This document shows positions 21,400-31,835 of a stretch of DNA of 64,000 nucleotides, piece by piece (the stretch's first letter is position 1; every line of letters begins with the position of its first letter). The position numbers and the translations under genes were made by a program. The notes beneath the pieces are model-generated. The model had not been told where the DNA came from and did no database searches. It worked only from the letters and a program-made list of their open reading frames with translations. Source of the stretch: Plantago major (taxonomy: Eukaryota > Streptophyta > Magnoliopsida > Lamiales > Plantaginaceae); contig CM048843.1 of assembly GCA_026545765.1 (NCBI GenBank), positions 18,071,200-18,135,199 of the forward strand, in the 5' to 3' direction.

Positions 21400-21600
21400 C
21401 ATCTTGCAAGATAGACTCATATATGAGACGGTATATTATGTGCTACCGCATGCATCACTACCATATGGTATCTTATTTTGTTGTGTAGTGCAACACATAA
21501 GATATATTTCAGAAGGTAGTTCCCCATCGATTATTGAATTGGTGATTTCTACATTTGATTGTATCTATTTTCCGCTTCTGTGTGTGTTGACATTGCGGCA
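21400..21600. repeat. Dispersed repeat, copy 2 (partner at 770-975)
   Basis: Same order of short matches as copy 1, including ATATTTCAGAAGGTAGT and CATTTGATTGTATCTATTTT. The two copies bracket the whole nested repeat block, which may be chance or may mark an older duplicated segment. Confidence 0.55.
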
Positions 21601-22055
21601 TAGAATATTATTTTAAACCTAAATAAATCCTATCTTTCAAATATACCCAAATAAATTTTGAGTGTATTATTCAAGCTAATGATGGTCAAAGGAATGCTAG
21701 ATGTACGAGAAGGGAGAAGAGATGATGAAGAGCCAAAGGAGAAAAGGTGCCAAAAATCAACCACCATTCCCTACATTAATATGGTTGCAACGAGGTTTTT
21801 CCCGTGACAACCAAAACAACTTTGAAGTTAAAACAGGGGAGGGCGTTGCAGCGAGTCCTACGATTTCAGAAGATGAATTTCATTTCTCCCATGAGTCTTC
21901 TACTTAATTCACCAACTTGTATAAATAGATTTTATTCATTTTTTTATTGCAAAACAAGATGGAGAGCAGAGATAGGAAGACATAAACCCTAGTTTATCTT
22001 TCATCGATCGACAAAATCATCATAGCAATGAAGGCGTTTATCTTGGATTCACAAC

Positions 22056-22260
22056 CATATGTCCAACCGGAGCTGTTAAAACAGCTCCAAATCGAAGCTG
22101 TTACAGCTCAAATCACAGCTCCGATTTGGAGCTTCAATTAACAGTTGTGATCTGGACAGTACAATAGTGTTGGATCGAAGTTGTTGAAGCTGCAAATCAT
22201 AGCTGTAAAAGGACAGCTCAAGCTTCAGAACCGGAGCTGTAAAAAGCTCCAAACCTACAA
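22056..22260. repeat. Cluster of AGCTGT/ACAGCT motifs forming overlapping inverted repeats
   Basis: GGAGCTGT, ACAGCTCC, GAAGCTGT and AAGCTGTAA forms occur about a dozen times in both orientations within 200 bp, so many hairpins could form. No terminal repeats or coding capacity are evident. Confidence 0.7.
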
Positions 22261-22560
22261 CAGAGGGTGTTGATGGAGGTGGTTGGATATGGAGACAGTG
22301 GTGAAGATGGTATGAAAGTGGTGGTGGTGGAAAATGTTTTGAAAGTGGTGGTGGTGGTGGTGGAGGAAGAAGATGGTATTGAAGTTGAATAATTATATTT
22401 TTGGGGGGTTTATTTATTGATAATTTGAAACTTTTGGGGGTTTATTTGTAAAATGTAAACCAAAATGTATAAATACAATAATACATAATTATATACTATC
22501 ATCCTGATCTTTTTTTCAAAAAAAAAAAAAAAAAAAAAAAAATCCATTAGAACCAAGAAC

Positions 22561-23112
22561 GCAAAGTACCTTGACTTAGAGGATCATTTTTGCAGTTCAC
22601 CCTGATCATACTTGCACCTGGAAGCTATGATCCAAATCTGAAAGCGCCATGGCGTCGCTTATTTGGCCTATTCATTCTGTTTCTCATGAGATCAATTGCT
22701 CTAGCCTGTAGTTGAATACTACGAAGATGTTTTATCTTGAATTCTTGATGACTGTATTATTAATTTGCAGATTATTCATGTTGTTGTTTGGGATTCACTG
22801 CTTCTTTGGGCATTTATTTTCACTTTTCAGCATGATCATCTGAGATAATTTTCACAAAATAATAGTCCTAGGTAATATTGCCAAATGCCAACAGCAGGAA
22901 CATCCATAGCAGTCATATATTGCATGTCAACCAAACAGTTGGAGCCAAGCCATTACAGATCACATAGCTAGGTAGGTAACTTGCAGACAGTTCTTAGTTG
23001 TTGAACTTAAAGGATACTTATCGATACACATTTAGCAGATACTCAATACATTTTTTTAGCATATTAGCTATAGGTAAAATGCAACAGGTAATGGTATAGG
23101 TCATTGCACATA
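22561..23112. other. 3' flank of the nicotinamidase gene, nothing else seen
   Basis: AT-rich sequence with no supported coding region. The 3' untranslated end of the minus-strand gene must lie within it, but no unambiguous polyadenylation signal can be chosen. Confidence 0.4.
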
Positions 23113-24349
23113 TTAATTGATCAAGGCCTTAAAGGAGACTTCTCTTGCAATCTTAGCTCCTCTTCCTTTCGCCATGTACAGACCTACATGGTGCATCAGG
23201 TCCTGTGGATGTGCTAAAGCATCTTTGATGTCTCTTGCCACTGAAGCTGGAAAATCGAAAGTAGCACATGCCTTGGAATACACCACCACGTCTTCCAGAG
23301 GATCGAGTAGGCCATGGTTCTTGGCAGATATTGTGGAGCAAACAAAGTCCAGCACGCATATGTCCGTGCAGATCCCAACCACCACCAACTGAAGATCATG
23401 TCACCAGTACCCCAATCAGTAATTCAGAATATTACAATAACCAGCATCTTTTTATCTGTCTCACACAAACTAGGAAGGTAAAATACTCACAACTTGTATC
23501 TTGTTATTTTTCACCCACTCGGCGAAAATATTGGAACCATCGGCCTGAATTGAACCCACAAAGCCATCATAGCAATCTTTGTTCCTGATTGTCACATTTG
23601 GCTCATCTTCTATCCAGCTTAGAGCTGCAATATAAACCAGTCAAGTACAATATCTTCCATAAAACAGGATCGATTCTACAGTTCTACTTGGTGACATTTT
23701 GAAACTGACTTTTAAACTTGCTTGTTCCTTCTTTACAACATAACCAGAAATTGAGTACTTGCAGAGCTACTCATTCTACCACTAACATGAAAAGGCACTT
23801 AATCTACTACTTACTGAAGTAATGGCAGACACTAGATAGAGAAATGCACAGACTACTAACATGAAAAGGCCAGCAACAAGTTCTTGATCAGAGAAAAGCT
23901 AGATTAATAAGTACCCGGAACCAGCTTAGACTCATCGGAGCCAGCAATACAATGAGGAGGATAAGGGTGCTCTAGTTTTCCAGGATGGTGTGAGTCAAGG
24001 AAAGCAAGTACAGGCCAGTTGTTGTCACAGAATACTTTCGCAAGCTTTGCTGATTCTCCAATCATCTGAGAAATCTGCCTGTTGGGCTCAGTTGGAGCCT
24101 GAAAATGCATAGAAAGTTGCTAAACTTAAATACTATTGAAACTTTTGAACACTAACTTTATATGATCATCTTTATCAAAGGAGAAATTTATGTACATGTG
24201 TAGCTTACCAGATTGCCAGCTCCAACGGTGCAGAAACCGTTAATGATGTCGACCAGGACTAAACCGGCCTTGGCATCCCCTGGTACAACAACTGTTTCCT
24301 CTTCAAATGGAATCTCATTTTTCAGTATATCCACCGTCTTTAGTACCAT
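23113..24349 (-). CDS. NIC1: Nicotinamidase, isochorismatase-fold, four exons, 244 aa
   Basis: Exons are 24349-24209, 24098-23915, 23624-23491 and 23388-23113. All junctions are GT-AG and the joined frame is exactly 244 codons plus stop, the length I recall for Arabidopsis NIC1. The enzyme deamidates nicotinamide to nicotinic acid in the NAD salvage pathway and acts in the cytosol. Visible motifs are the catalytic Asp34 in VLVDIINGFC, the metal-ligand DSHHP segment in exon 2, a candidate catalytic Lys124 in RNKDCYDGF, and the nucleophile Cys164 in GICTDICVLDF, matching the fold's Asp-Lys-Cys triad. The C-terminus LMHHVGLYMAKGRGA is typical of the plant enzyme. The start is the first ATG of exon 1. 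No organelle signal is seen. The gene looks intact. Confidence 0.96.
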
Positions 24350-24445
24350 TTTTTCTTGAACTTTTTTCTTATGCTACTTGATTTGCAGAGTATTCTTGGA
24401 GAATTCAAGATCAGTTTGGCTTAGTAGAGTAGTTGCTCACCTCAG

Positions 24446-24452
24446 TATATAG
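24446..24452 (-). promoter_or_regulatory. Putative TATA box of the nicotinamidase gene
   Basis: The minus strand reads CTCTATATACTG about 97 bp upstream of the start codon. It is the only good TATA-like string at a usual distance. The promoter then extends to at most 24876, where a solo LTR begins. Confidence 0.5.
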
Positions 24453-24876
24453 AGAGAATGGATTTGAATAGATAACATTTGATACCACCAATCATGCATC
24501 AACCAATTTCATAAAGGATCATTAAATACTGATTATTGAAGGTATAAAGAAGGAACCTAGACAGTGACAAAAGGAAAGAAACAGACAAAGTCTTACATTA
24601 TAGAACGAAATTTTGACACGGAAAACTACATAGTAGATGATGAGTAAATTGAGATATTTGTTTATGGCTACGCATGATTTGTATGTGATATAGTCGAATT
24701 ATCCTTGAAGTAGTCACGGGTGAAGTCAATAAACAGACTCTTTTTTTGAGAATCAATAAACAGACTCTTTAGTCACCTCTTTTGTTTAGACCCGGATCAA
24801 TTTGTTACACATCTTTATCACCATTACTTATTGTACTATGCGCAAGTACACGTACACTCAATAGATACAAATAAAT

Positions 24877-26357
24877 TGTTAGAAAATACGCAATGTAAAC
24901 CCTAGGTTAACGAAGTGGAATTCGAAAATTTTATTGCATATTAAACTTGATCCAATGACTATATAACATAAAACAAGCAAATAAATACTTACTTGTCGTG
25001 ACTAATTTTCAGACAACGAACTTTTAAAACCTTAAAGCTCTTCATGAATCTATTCACAAGATTTCAAACTGTCATTTGTATATGATATGTTGAAACCCAA
25101 TACATCATGATTAGCTTCATCGACCTCGGTATCCACGGCAATTTATTTCTACCAAAGAACCAGGAGGTTAAGATTCTGCTCAAACTGTATCAAACTATTT
25201 AGTGAGTAGGGTTACGGAGAATTGAACCACGAAGAAAGATGATGGCCAAGAGAAGAGAAGAAACGTGTTGTGTGTCTTCTTCTATATGAAATTCGCAGGA
25301 CACTATGTACTTATATACTCGAGCAGTATTCTAGTACACAAAGGACTCTTAGCCTAGTTGATTAGGCTTGAATCTATCAAGCATCAAATCATGGGTTCAA
25401 AACCCACCAAGCCTAGATTATTTTTTTTCTTTATCTCTTTTGGGCTTTTACATTTGGACTTCATTCCAATTTGGTCCAAATAAACTTTTCTTGCTTTAAT
25501 TAATTAAATTCAATTTAATCTAATTAATCTTTTTTTAAATATAAATTAAATCTAATTCAATTAATTTACTTTCTTAAAGTATAACAATTAAATAAGTCCG
25601 ATAAATCTAATTTGACTTATTAATTATTTCTATCAAATAGATTAATTCTTAATAACAGTAAATTAAATATTTATTAATCCAATCAATATTTAATTCACTC
25701 TAATACTCAGTTGGTAGAACAATCAGCACAAAGTGTGACCCATAGGGCCTTATGTAAGTAAGCACTAATCTAATTAAGGTTTGGTGAAACTTCTAGACAA
25801 TTTACCAAACATTCTCAATATATAAGGAACGTTTGAAAGGATTGCAAACCACCTGTAATGTAGAGCTTATGATGATACGGTCATTTCATTCGCGAACACT
25901 CGATTAAGTCTATAACTTGATTTTGTGTCTGTTCCAATAACTTAATCACTTTATCTCATTCTACTCATTGATCCATAATATTTGAAACACCATTCTCTAA
26001 AGTGTCCATGTGTCCATCACGGATTACCAAGTAATTCGTAGTCGTGAGAACTACTACACCCTCAAAGGATATGATGCAGATCACATACCAATCTCTAATG
26101 CATCATCGATATCCCATTCTCGATGATCATTGATTGGGGCTACTTTTAGAGCTATGTTATGTCACTCAAGATCTCACATTCTTAGTGATAACATAAAGCT
26201 CATGGGAACACATATGTAAACAATTACAGACAAACAGATAATAATATTTACATACTGTAATGCCTATTTATAGATGAACAATAATCATAAATAAATACTG
26301 AATCGAATATGTATATTTGTCCTCAATTCGATTGTATTTAGGACATATATACTTTCA
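24877..26357 (-). mobile_element. Solo LTR, 1481 bp, about 0.5 kb upstream of the nicotinamidase gene
   Basis: The ends are TGTTAGAAAATACG and TATACTTTCA, flanked on both sides by TAAAT (24872-24876 and 26358-26362), a perfect 5-bp duplication. On the minus strand a TATAAATAGG promoter box lies at about 26262-26271. No internal retroelement sequence is present. A tRNA-like stretch lies at 25343-25416. Superfamily is uncertain; Copia is likely from the terminal form. Confidence 0.85.
25343..25416 (+). other. tRNA-like A-box/B-box stretch inside the solo LTR
   Basis: TAGCCTAGTTGATTAGGC resembles a pol III A box and GGGTTCAAAACCC a B box, about 40 bp apart, followed by a T-run. The arms do not form a complete tRNA cloverleaf by eye. 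It may be a SINE head, a tRNA-derived relic or a chance match. Confidence 0.35.
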
Positions 26358-26362
26358 TAAAT

Positions 26363-26940
26363 GAGTTCACATGTTCCAATTTTTTGTTAACTCGCCCATA
26401 GAAATTTACCAGTCATACCATGCACTACAAAAATAGTCTAAGATAGAGAGAAAATTGCACTTTCAAGACCAAATGACTCCTTACATATTCAAAAATGAGA
26501 GTTTTAGGTTTGTTACATCATGACATCAAGACTTCCTACACATTCGGCTTGATTTTGCACCATGACACCTTTTTAAAGTGTATTCTATATCCGATGGACA
26601 TAAAATTTGATTTGGAAAAGACATATGATTGGCACTCAAAATTGTATAGATTGGAGGAGAATCATGTTTTTTTTTTGGTGAGATAACATTTTATATTTTA
26701 CAAACATCATATATTTACTAATGCAGGTATATTAAACAATAGAATTGTAAACGAGTCGATCTTTTTCAAACAGTTCGATTAATTCAGGAAAAGCAACTCG
26801 TGCTCGACTAGTTCGAGGCTTTGAGTTCAGATATAAAGTATACTTCGACGAGAGTTTCATCGAGTCGAGTTCGGATGGAAAACTCGATGACCCGTTCCAA
26901 TAGTATATATTTTTTAGTAATTATTTGTTTATATAGATAA
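26363..26940. other. AT-rich intergenic segment with one end of a possible hAT-like element
   Basis: No gene is supported. TTGTAAACGAGTCGATC near 26745 and the reverse form GGATTGTTTACAA near 29430 could be the two ends of an older element interrupted by later insertions. The match is short. Confidence 0.3.
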
Positions 26941-27074
26941 GAGTAAGTATAGTAAAAGGGAAGATTTTCCTAATCTATAGGAAAATTCGGTTTTTACAAT
27001 AAAGAACCGGTCAGAAACACTACAAACCGGTTAGTAGCTTTTATATAAATACCCAAATAATAACACACTCTCTC

Positions 27075-27142
27075 ACAAAATTCACAAAACCCAACAATCT
27101 TTCTCTCTCTACAAAAACCCTAGAGAGAGAAACATTCAAACG

Positions 27143-27195
<53 letters not shown>

Positions 27196-27263
27196 CGCCG
27201 GATCCATATACTCCGCCGGAAATTATGGTGCTCAAACACGGCGGCAACCAAATGTACCGGTCA

Positions 27264-27302
<39 letters not shown>

Positions 27303-28350
27303 GTTTTGCCGGATTTCTGTCGGATCATGCCGGATTTTCACCGGATTTTCAGATCTAATTGCTAAAATGTTCAAATCAACAAATTCATCTTGCTTTTTTC
27401 GTTAAAATCTCAATTGGAAGTGAAATTTGACCTTTTATTTGTCATTTTTTGTTGATTTTACGATCTCATGTTTCCAGATCTGGTTTCAGATCTAAAATTC
27501 GTACAGTGAAAATCGAATTTCGCAATCTGGTGCTTTGTTATGGTTTTAAGAGCCGGTGTTATAGTTTTATGTATTGTTGTTATGGTTTTAGCTTGTGTTT
27601 AATGTTTCGGTCTGTTATTGTTTTAGCGTATATGTTATAGTTTTATTGTTGTTTCAAGCAGCAACGTTAGTGTTTTTAGCCTCTGGTGAAATGTTTATGG
27701 TTTGAATTTTTGCAAATGTTTTATCATAGTTTTAAGAGGCATTGTTATAGTTTTAAGATGTACTATTATGGTTTTAAGTACCAATATTACCGTTTTTAGC
27801 TTGTGTTGCATGTTCGTGCTTAGTTATAGTTTTAACAGACATTGTTAAAGTTTTAAGATGCACTGTTATGATTTTAAACATTAATGTTATTATATTTAGT
27901 TTATTGAATATTTCTGCATGTTATTGTTTTTAGAGCATATGTTATAATTTTAAAACCTAATGTTGTAGTTTTAAGCATCAACGTTAGTGTTTTAGCTTTT
28001 GCGAAATATTTATGATTTAACTTTTTGCAAATGTTTTGTTATAGATTTAAGAGGCACAATTATGATTTTATGTATCAATGTTACTATTTTTAGCTTGTGT
28101 TGCATGTTCCTACTTTGTTATAGTTTTAAGATGCACTGTTATGGTTGTAAGGATCAATGTTACTGTTTTTAGCTTGTGTTGCATGTTCCTTCTTTGTTTT
28201 TAAGCACCAATGTGATAGTTTTTATGAGAGTTGTTATGGTTTTAACCCAGTCAGTGAATGTTTTAAGCAGGTGCTGATGATGACATCGAGTTTGATGATA
28301 GATCTCTCAAAGCAACAAAAGGCAGGACGCCGAAGTTCACCAACAAGTTT
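27075..28350 (+). pseudogene. Possible captured gene fragment: leader, first exon and last exon
   Basis: A CT-rich leader with CCCTAGAGAGAGAAAC precedes an ATG at 27224 (MVLKHGGNQMYRSISLS). Downstream, an acceptor-like TTTTAAGCAG at about 28262-28271 is followed by an open segment to a TGA at about 28352, reading ADDDIEFDDRSLKATKGRTP then KFTNKFN. Leader, start context and C-terminal peptide look like normal plant gene parts, but the middle (27360-28265) is filled by degenerate repeats. I do not recognise the protein. It may be a small two-exon gene with a repeat-filled intron, or gene pieces carried by a transposon. Confidence 0.35.
27150..27301. repeat. Two (CT)n microsatellites
   Basis: Pure or nearly pure CT runs occupy about 27147-27192 and 27266-27301 on either side of the putative start codon of the gene fragment. 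CT runs are common in plant 5' leaders. Confidence 0.95.
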
Positions 28351-28800
28351 AATTGAAAAAGATCCCATTTTAACAACTCAGATTGCATTTGCATAAAAAA
28401 TACCGAATGAACGTTTATTGTAATTTTTTTACTATAAGAATAGATGTTTAAAAACTTTTGGATGACTAAATTTTAATATTGTGATGATTGAATGTATCAA
28501 GTATCTTATTTTAAGCTTGTTTATTGATGTTTTAATGGCATCCCTGAAACTTTTAGACTTGTTTAACGGTAGTTTAATGATACTATTAGATTGTCACTTA
28601 AAACTATCATGTAGACCTTAAAACCATTACACTATATCTTAACAAATTAACAAACGAGGTTAAAACCATAATTGAAACATACAATACCGACGCATTAAAA
28701 CCATCACATCATCTCTTAAAACATTAACAAAATACGTTAAAACTGTAACTTTCATTGTTAATAACTTAAAATCAAAACATAATCTATTAAAAGCATAACG
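27520..28800. repeat. Degenerate arrays of GTTATGGTTTTAA-type motifs, inverted on the two sides
   Basis: From about 27535 to 28265 the plus strand repeats GTTATAGTTTTAAGA, CACTGTTATGGTTTTAAG and ATGTTACTGTTTTTAGCTTG in mixed order. From about 28590 to 28800 the same motifs appear as complements (TTAAAACCATTACA, GGTTAAAACCATAA). Inverted subterminal arrays of this kind are found in Mutator-like and other DNA transposons. Candidate outer ends are GGGAAGATTTTCC near 26960 and GAAAATCTTACATTTTCC near 28912, but no target duplication was confirmed. Confidence 0.55.
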
Positions 28801-28949
28801 AAAAATGTGTGTTTCACCGGTTTTTTAAGAAACTCGGCCGGTCAGACCGCTAAAACCCAAAAACCGCGAAAGACCACAAAAACATTGACTTTACTATCTT
28901 TTAAGAAAATCTTACATTTTCCAAGACTTTGGCTATAGGTAAATGTATA

Positions 28950-29197
28950 CTCCCTATGTCCCAGAATAAATGTAATGTTTGAATTTTAATTTATTTTCGA
29001 GGTCTACTTTTACTACATATTACTAGGAAACTACATCGGAAAAAAGTAATAAATTATTTTAGCAAAGTTCAAGAAGTATACTTTCATAAAATGATTTTAT
29101 AAAATATGTTTCCCATATAATTTAAAAGTAATTTGTGATCAAAGTCAACCTTGAAAATTACTTAAAAGTCAAACGTAATATTTGTTTTACATCGGAG
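28950..29197. mobile_element. Degenerate Stowaway-like miniature element
   Basis: It starts CTCCCTATGTCCCAGAATAA after TA and ends ATCGGAG before TA (29198-29199). Internal GTCAAA and GACTTT-type inverted repeats are present. The right end has decayed, so the call is weaker than for the other Stowaway copies. Confidence 0.55.
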
Positions 29198-29204
29198 TAC
29201 TAAG

Positions 29205-29460
29205 TATGAATCAGATAACTCTGAGTCAAGTTAAATTTGAGTTTTCGAGTTTCAAGTTTTAAAATTACGAACTCGCTGAGTTGAGATGTAATAGAAAAGG
29301 AAAATATTTGGAAAGAAAAAAACACTATTGAGTTGAATTCAAGCACAAACTATGGAGCTCGTGTATCAAGCTCATTCCTGGGCAAACCGCTTCTCAATGA
29401 GATGAGCTCATGTAAAATTCAGTTTGGCTTGGATTGTTTACAACCCGTGTTAAAAATTTA
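29205..29460. other. Intergenic stretch with GAGTCGAG-type sequence
   Basis: It contains ACTCGCTGAGTTGAG, GAGCTCGTG and GATGAGCTCATG motifs like those at 26750-26890, compatible with the other arm of one interrupted element. No gene. Confidence 0.3.
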
Positions 29461-29864
29461 TCATCCTACTAGTAACGTTGATACGCGAATACCCTTTGAC
29501 CATTAGCATTCGTAGGTAGTTCTCTGGGTTTCCAGCAGCTTCACATTTTGACATGAATTCGGTTTCTGAAGGTTTCGGATTTTTCCAGCTTACGTGGGGA
29601 AGAGAGACATCTTTCGAACACGATCACCCTTTTTGCGATGTTGAGCATTCATACTGTAAAATATTATCTAACTGATCAAACTTGAGAATTAAGCCTACAT
29701 GTATATGTTGTTTAAATAGGGGAGAAAAACGTTTGGAACATAAGGCAAGTCAACGAAGTACGGACAAAGTGATTTTTCGAAAGATTGTGTCTTAAAGAAA
29801 TTTCGAAAATACCATATCTGGAGGAATATTGTTGGCCGGATTTTAGGCTCAATGGAAGAGTGCT

Positions 29865-31815
29865 ATAATAGTATATGAATATTTTGTTCTATATAAAATG
29901 TATAATTTAGGTGTGAATTAAAGGAATTTACCAAAAATAAAAGGCGTAAGTTTGGTCCGAATCCCTTCCATTTATAAGAAATATCAATTCGAATTCAAAG
30001 TATCTTTTAAGAAAAGTATGTATCCAGTAATATCGACAATGAAAATTAAAAAATCGAAATCATCTTCTATTTTAAACTATCGGAATTCCCCTTAAATAAA
30101 TATGGAGTTGTTCTTTAATATGAATTAATCAAAATGTATGCAACAAATTGTTAATTTCGATTGGGAGGACAAACATCAAAGATTGGCGCAATCGAAGGAG
30201 ATAGCTGCACCTTTTATTCGAATCCATTTCCTTTTATAAAAAAATATGACTTTGAATTCAAATTAATTTTTAACAAATATATCCTTACAGTAATTTCGAA
30301 ATGGGAAAAAAGAATATAGCACTTCTGTGTTTGATGTGTTAATTAGTTTTTAACAAAAAAATCCTTACCGCACTGGAATGAAATCGAAAGCTTATGAGAT
30401 AGCTCAGAATCATTTATGTGAAGTTGCAATTAAGCTTATCGACGACCAAATTGTTACTGCAGACAGACCAAACAAAAGATAGAGTGGATTCAACGTAACC
30501 TTTAATTGGGGTGCTCATTATTAAAGAACATTACTGCCGACAGTTTAATTAAACCAAACTATGAGATACGTTAATTATGAACAAACAAAAGATAGTATAT
30601 TCAACATAGAAAATTGTATATTGTTTAAGCCAAATGATACTACTGGATGAATAATTTGATAATCAACCAAACATACATGGAAGTACTAATATAGTGCCTC
30701 GAAAACTTGTAGAAACCTTTAAAAAAATTCGAAACGTTGCATATAATGCAAACCATACAATAATACTATAATAATTATTGATACTTAATGACGTAGACAT
30801 TGGAAAAACACGGTGCTTGAGTAACAGTACGTCTCCAAATCTACTAGGCAGTCGGTACAACCAAATTGACAATTAGCAAACGGCATCAGGTTGTGAGTTG
30901 TGAACAATAGAGCAGTACAACTTGACTTTTCTATGAGATTCAATGTCCCTTTCAATTCCATCTCGTATAGCCTTGAGCTTAAAAAACAACGTCAGCCTAC
31001 TTTTTCTGATTTGCCAGTAGCCATCAGAACGGTTGTATAGAGCAGCCAAAATGAATTTACCTTCATTTCGCAACAGCATGCTGTTGTTGCACATAAGCCT
31101 ACATATGCTTGATGCATACATTGCATCTGGGTGTTCAATAACGTATAGATTTAGAATCCTATTGTGAATGCAAGAGTAGTTGCGGTGGTGGACGATAAGA
31201 CATCAATCTGCAGCAGCATAGAGAAATTTAGAAGTATTAATAAATACATTAAAGACTTTTTTTAATGAAGTTGTTCGTACCCAAAAGCCAGCGGTAGAAT
31301 AGGTCGGGATTGCTAAACATCAGGCAATGATTCGACTTTAAGGCCTTCCGGATCCAATTGATTATAAATCCACCAAAAAGCTGCTTAAACGTCCTCCGGC
31401 TGAGAATTGATGTTAACGTATTAGAACTAATATCTCATTTTGTATTGATGCAGGTGATTATGAATACATACGTGTAGTATAGGACTCCATATCTGCGAAA
31501 GACTTCAAGGACACCGACCAGAAGGATACGGATTCTGATAGCCAGAGGTAACTCAACAGAACCTGGAACCAAAGGTAATTTCATTCGACCCTTGGGCAGC
31601 TTGATCATCCTCAACTCTGTCTCGCCAAATCAAAAATGTAGTTGCCGTTTACCTAGACACACCCGAATTTATAGATGCAAATGGAGGCATAATTTTGGTC
31701 GTTTAGGTGTATGATGGGCGATTATAGCGTGGCCAACGGGTTCTATAATGGTATAAATATTATGTTCTATATAAAAGGAGTAATTTAGGTGTGAATTGAA
31801 AGATTTTACCAACAA
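29865..31815. repeat. Internal repeats in the Helitron 5' part
   Basis: An 80-bp segment with GTTCTATATAAAA and AATTTAGGTGTGAATT occurs at about 29867-29940 and again at 31738-31812. A second pair (CCGAATCC...TTTATAA...GAATTCAAA...CAGTAAT) lies at about 29957-30050 and 30212-30300. Both pairs are diverged. Between them the sequence is AT-rich without a confident gene. Confidence 0.6.
30873..31121 (-). CDS. Hypothetical 82-codon open frame inside the Helitron, unrecognised
   Basis: It reads on the opposite strand to the helicase gene: MYASSICRLMCNNSMLL..., then FILAALYNRSDGYWQIRKSR and LKAIRDGIERDIES. Composition is protein-like and upstream minus-strand sequence at about 31625-31470 is also open (MIKLPKGRMKLPLVPGS), so a two-exon captured fragment is possible. 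No domain can be named with confidence. It could be a relic of a host gene or of a Helitron accessory gene. Confidence 0.25.
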   Translation of the reverse strand: MYASSICRLMCNNSMLLRNEGKFILAALYNRSDGYWQIRKSRLTLFFKLKAIRDGIERDIESHRKVKLYCSIVHNSQPDAVC

Positions 31816-31835
31816 TAGAATATTCTCTTAGTGCC

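Larger units (their letters stand above)
20979..22560. other. Intergenic DNA between the LTR cluster and the nicotinamidase gene
   Basis: No gene is supported. It holds the second copy of a dispersed repeat (about 21400-21600), a cluster of AGCTGT motifs (22056-22260), a GGT-rich low-complexity stretch (22310-22375) and a run of about 25 A at 22518-22542. A 38-codon frame at 22028 (MKAFILDSQPYVQPELLKQ) has no recognisable relative. Confidence 0.5.

Noticed and set aside
26423-26440. CACTACAAAAATAG as the end of another CACTA element
   Set aside because: No partner end, no subterminal repeats and no 3-bp duplication were found.
27041-27328. Minus-strand frame rich in R-E repeats
   Set aside because: It is the translation of (CT)n microsatellites.
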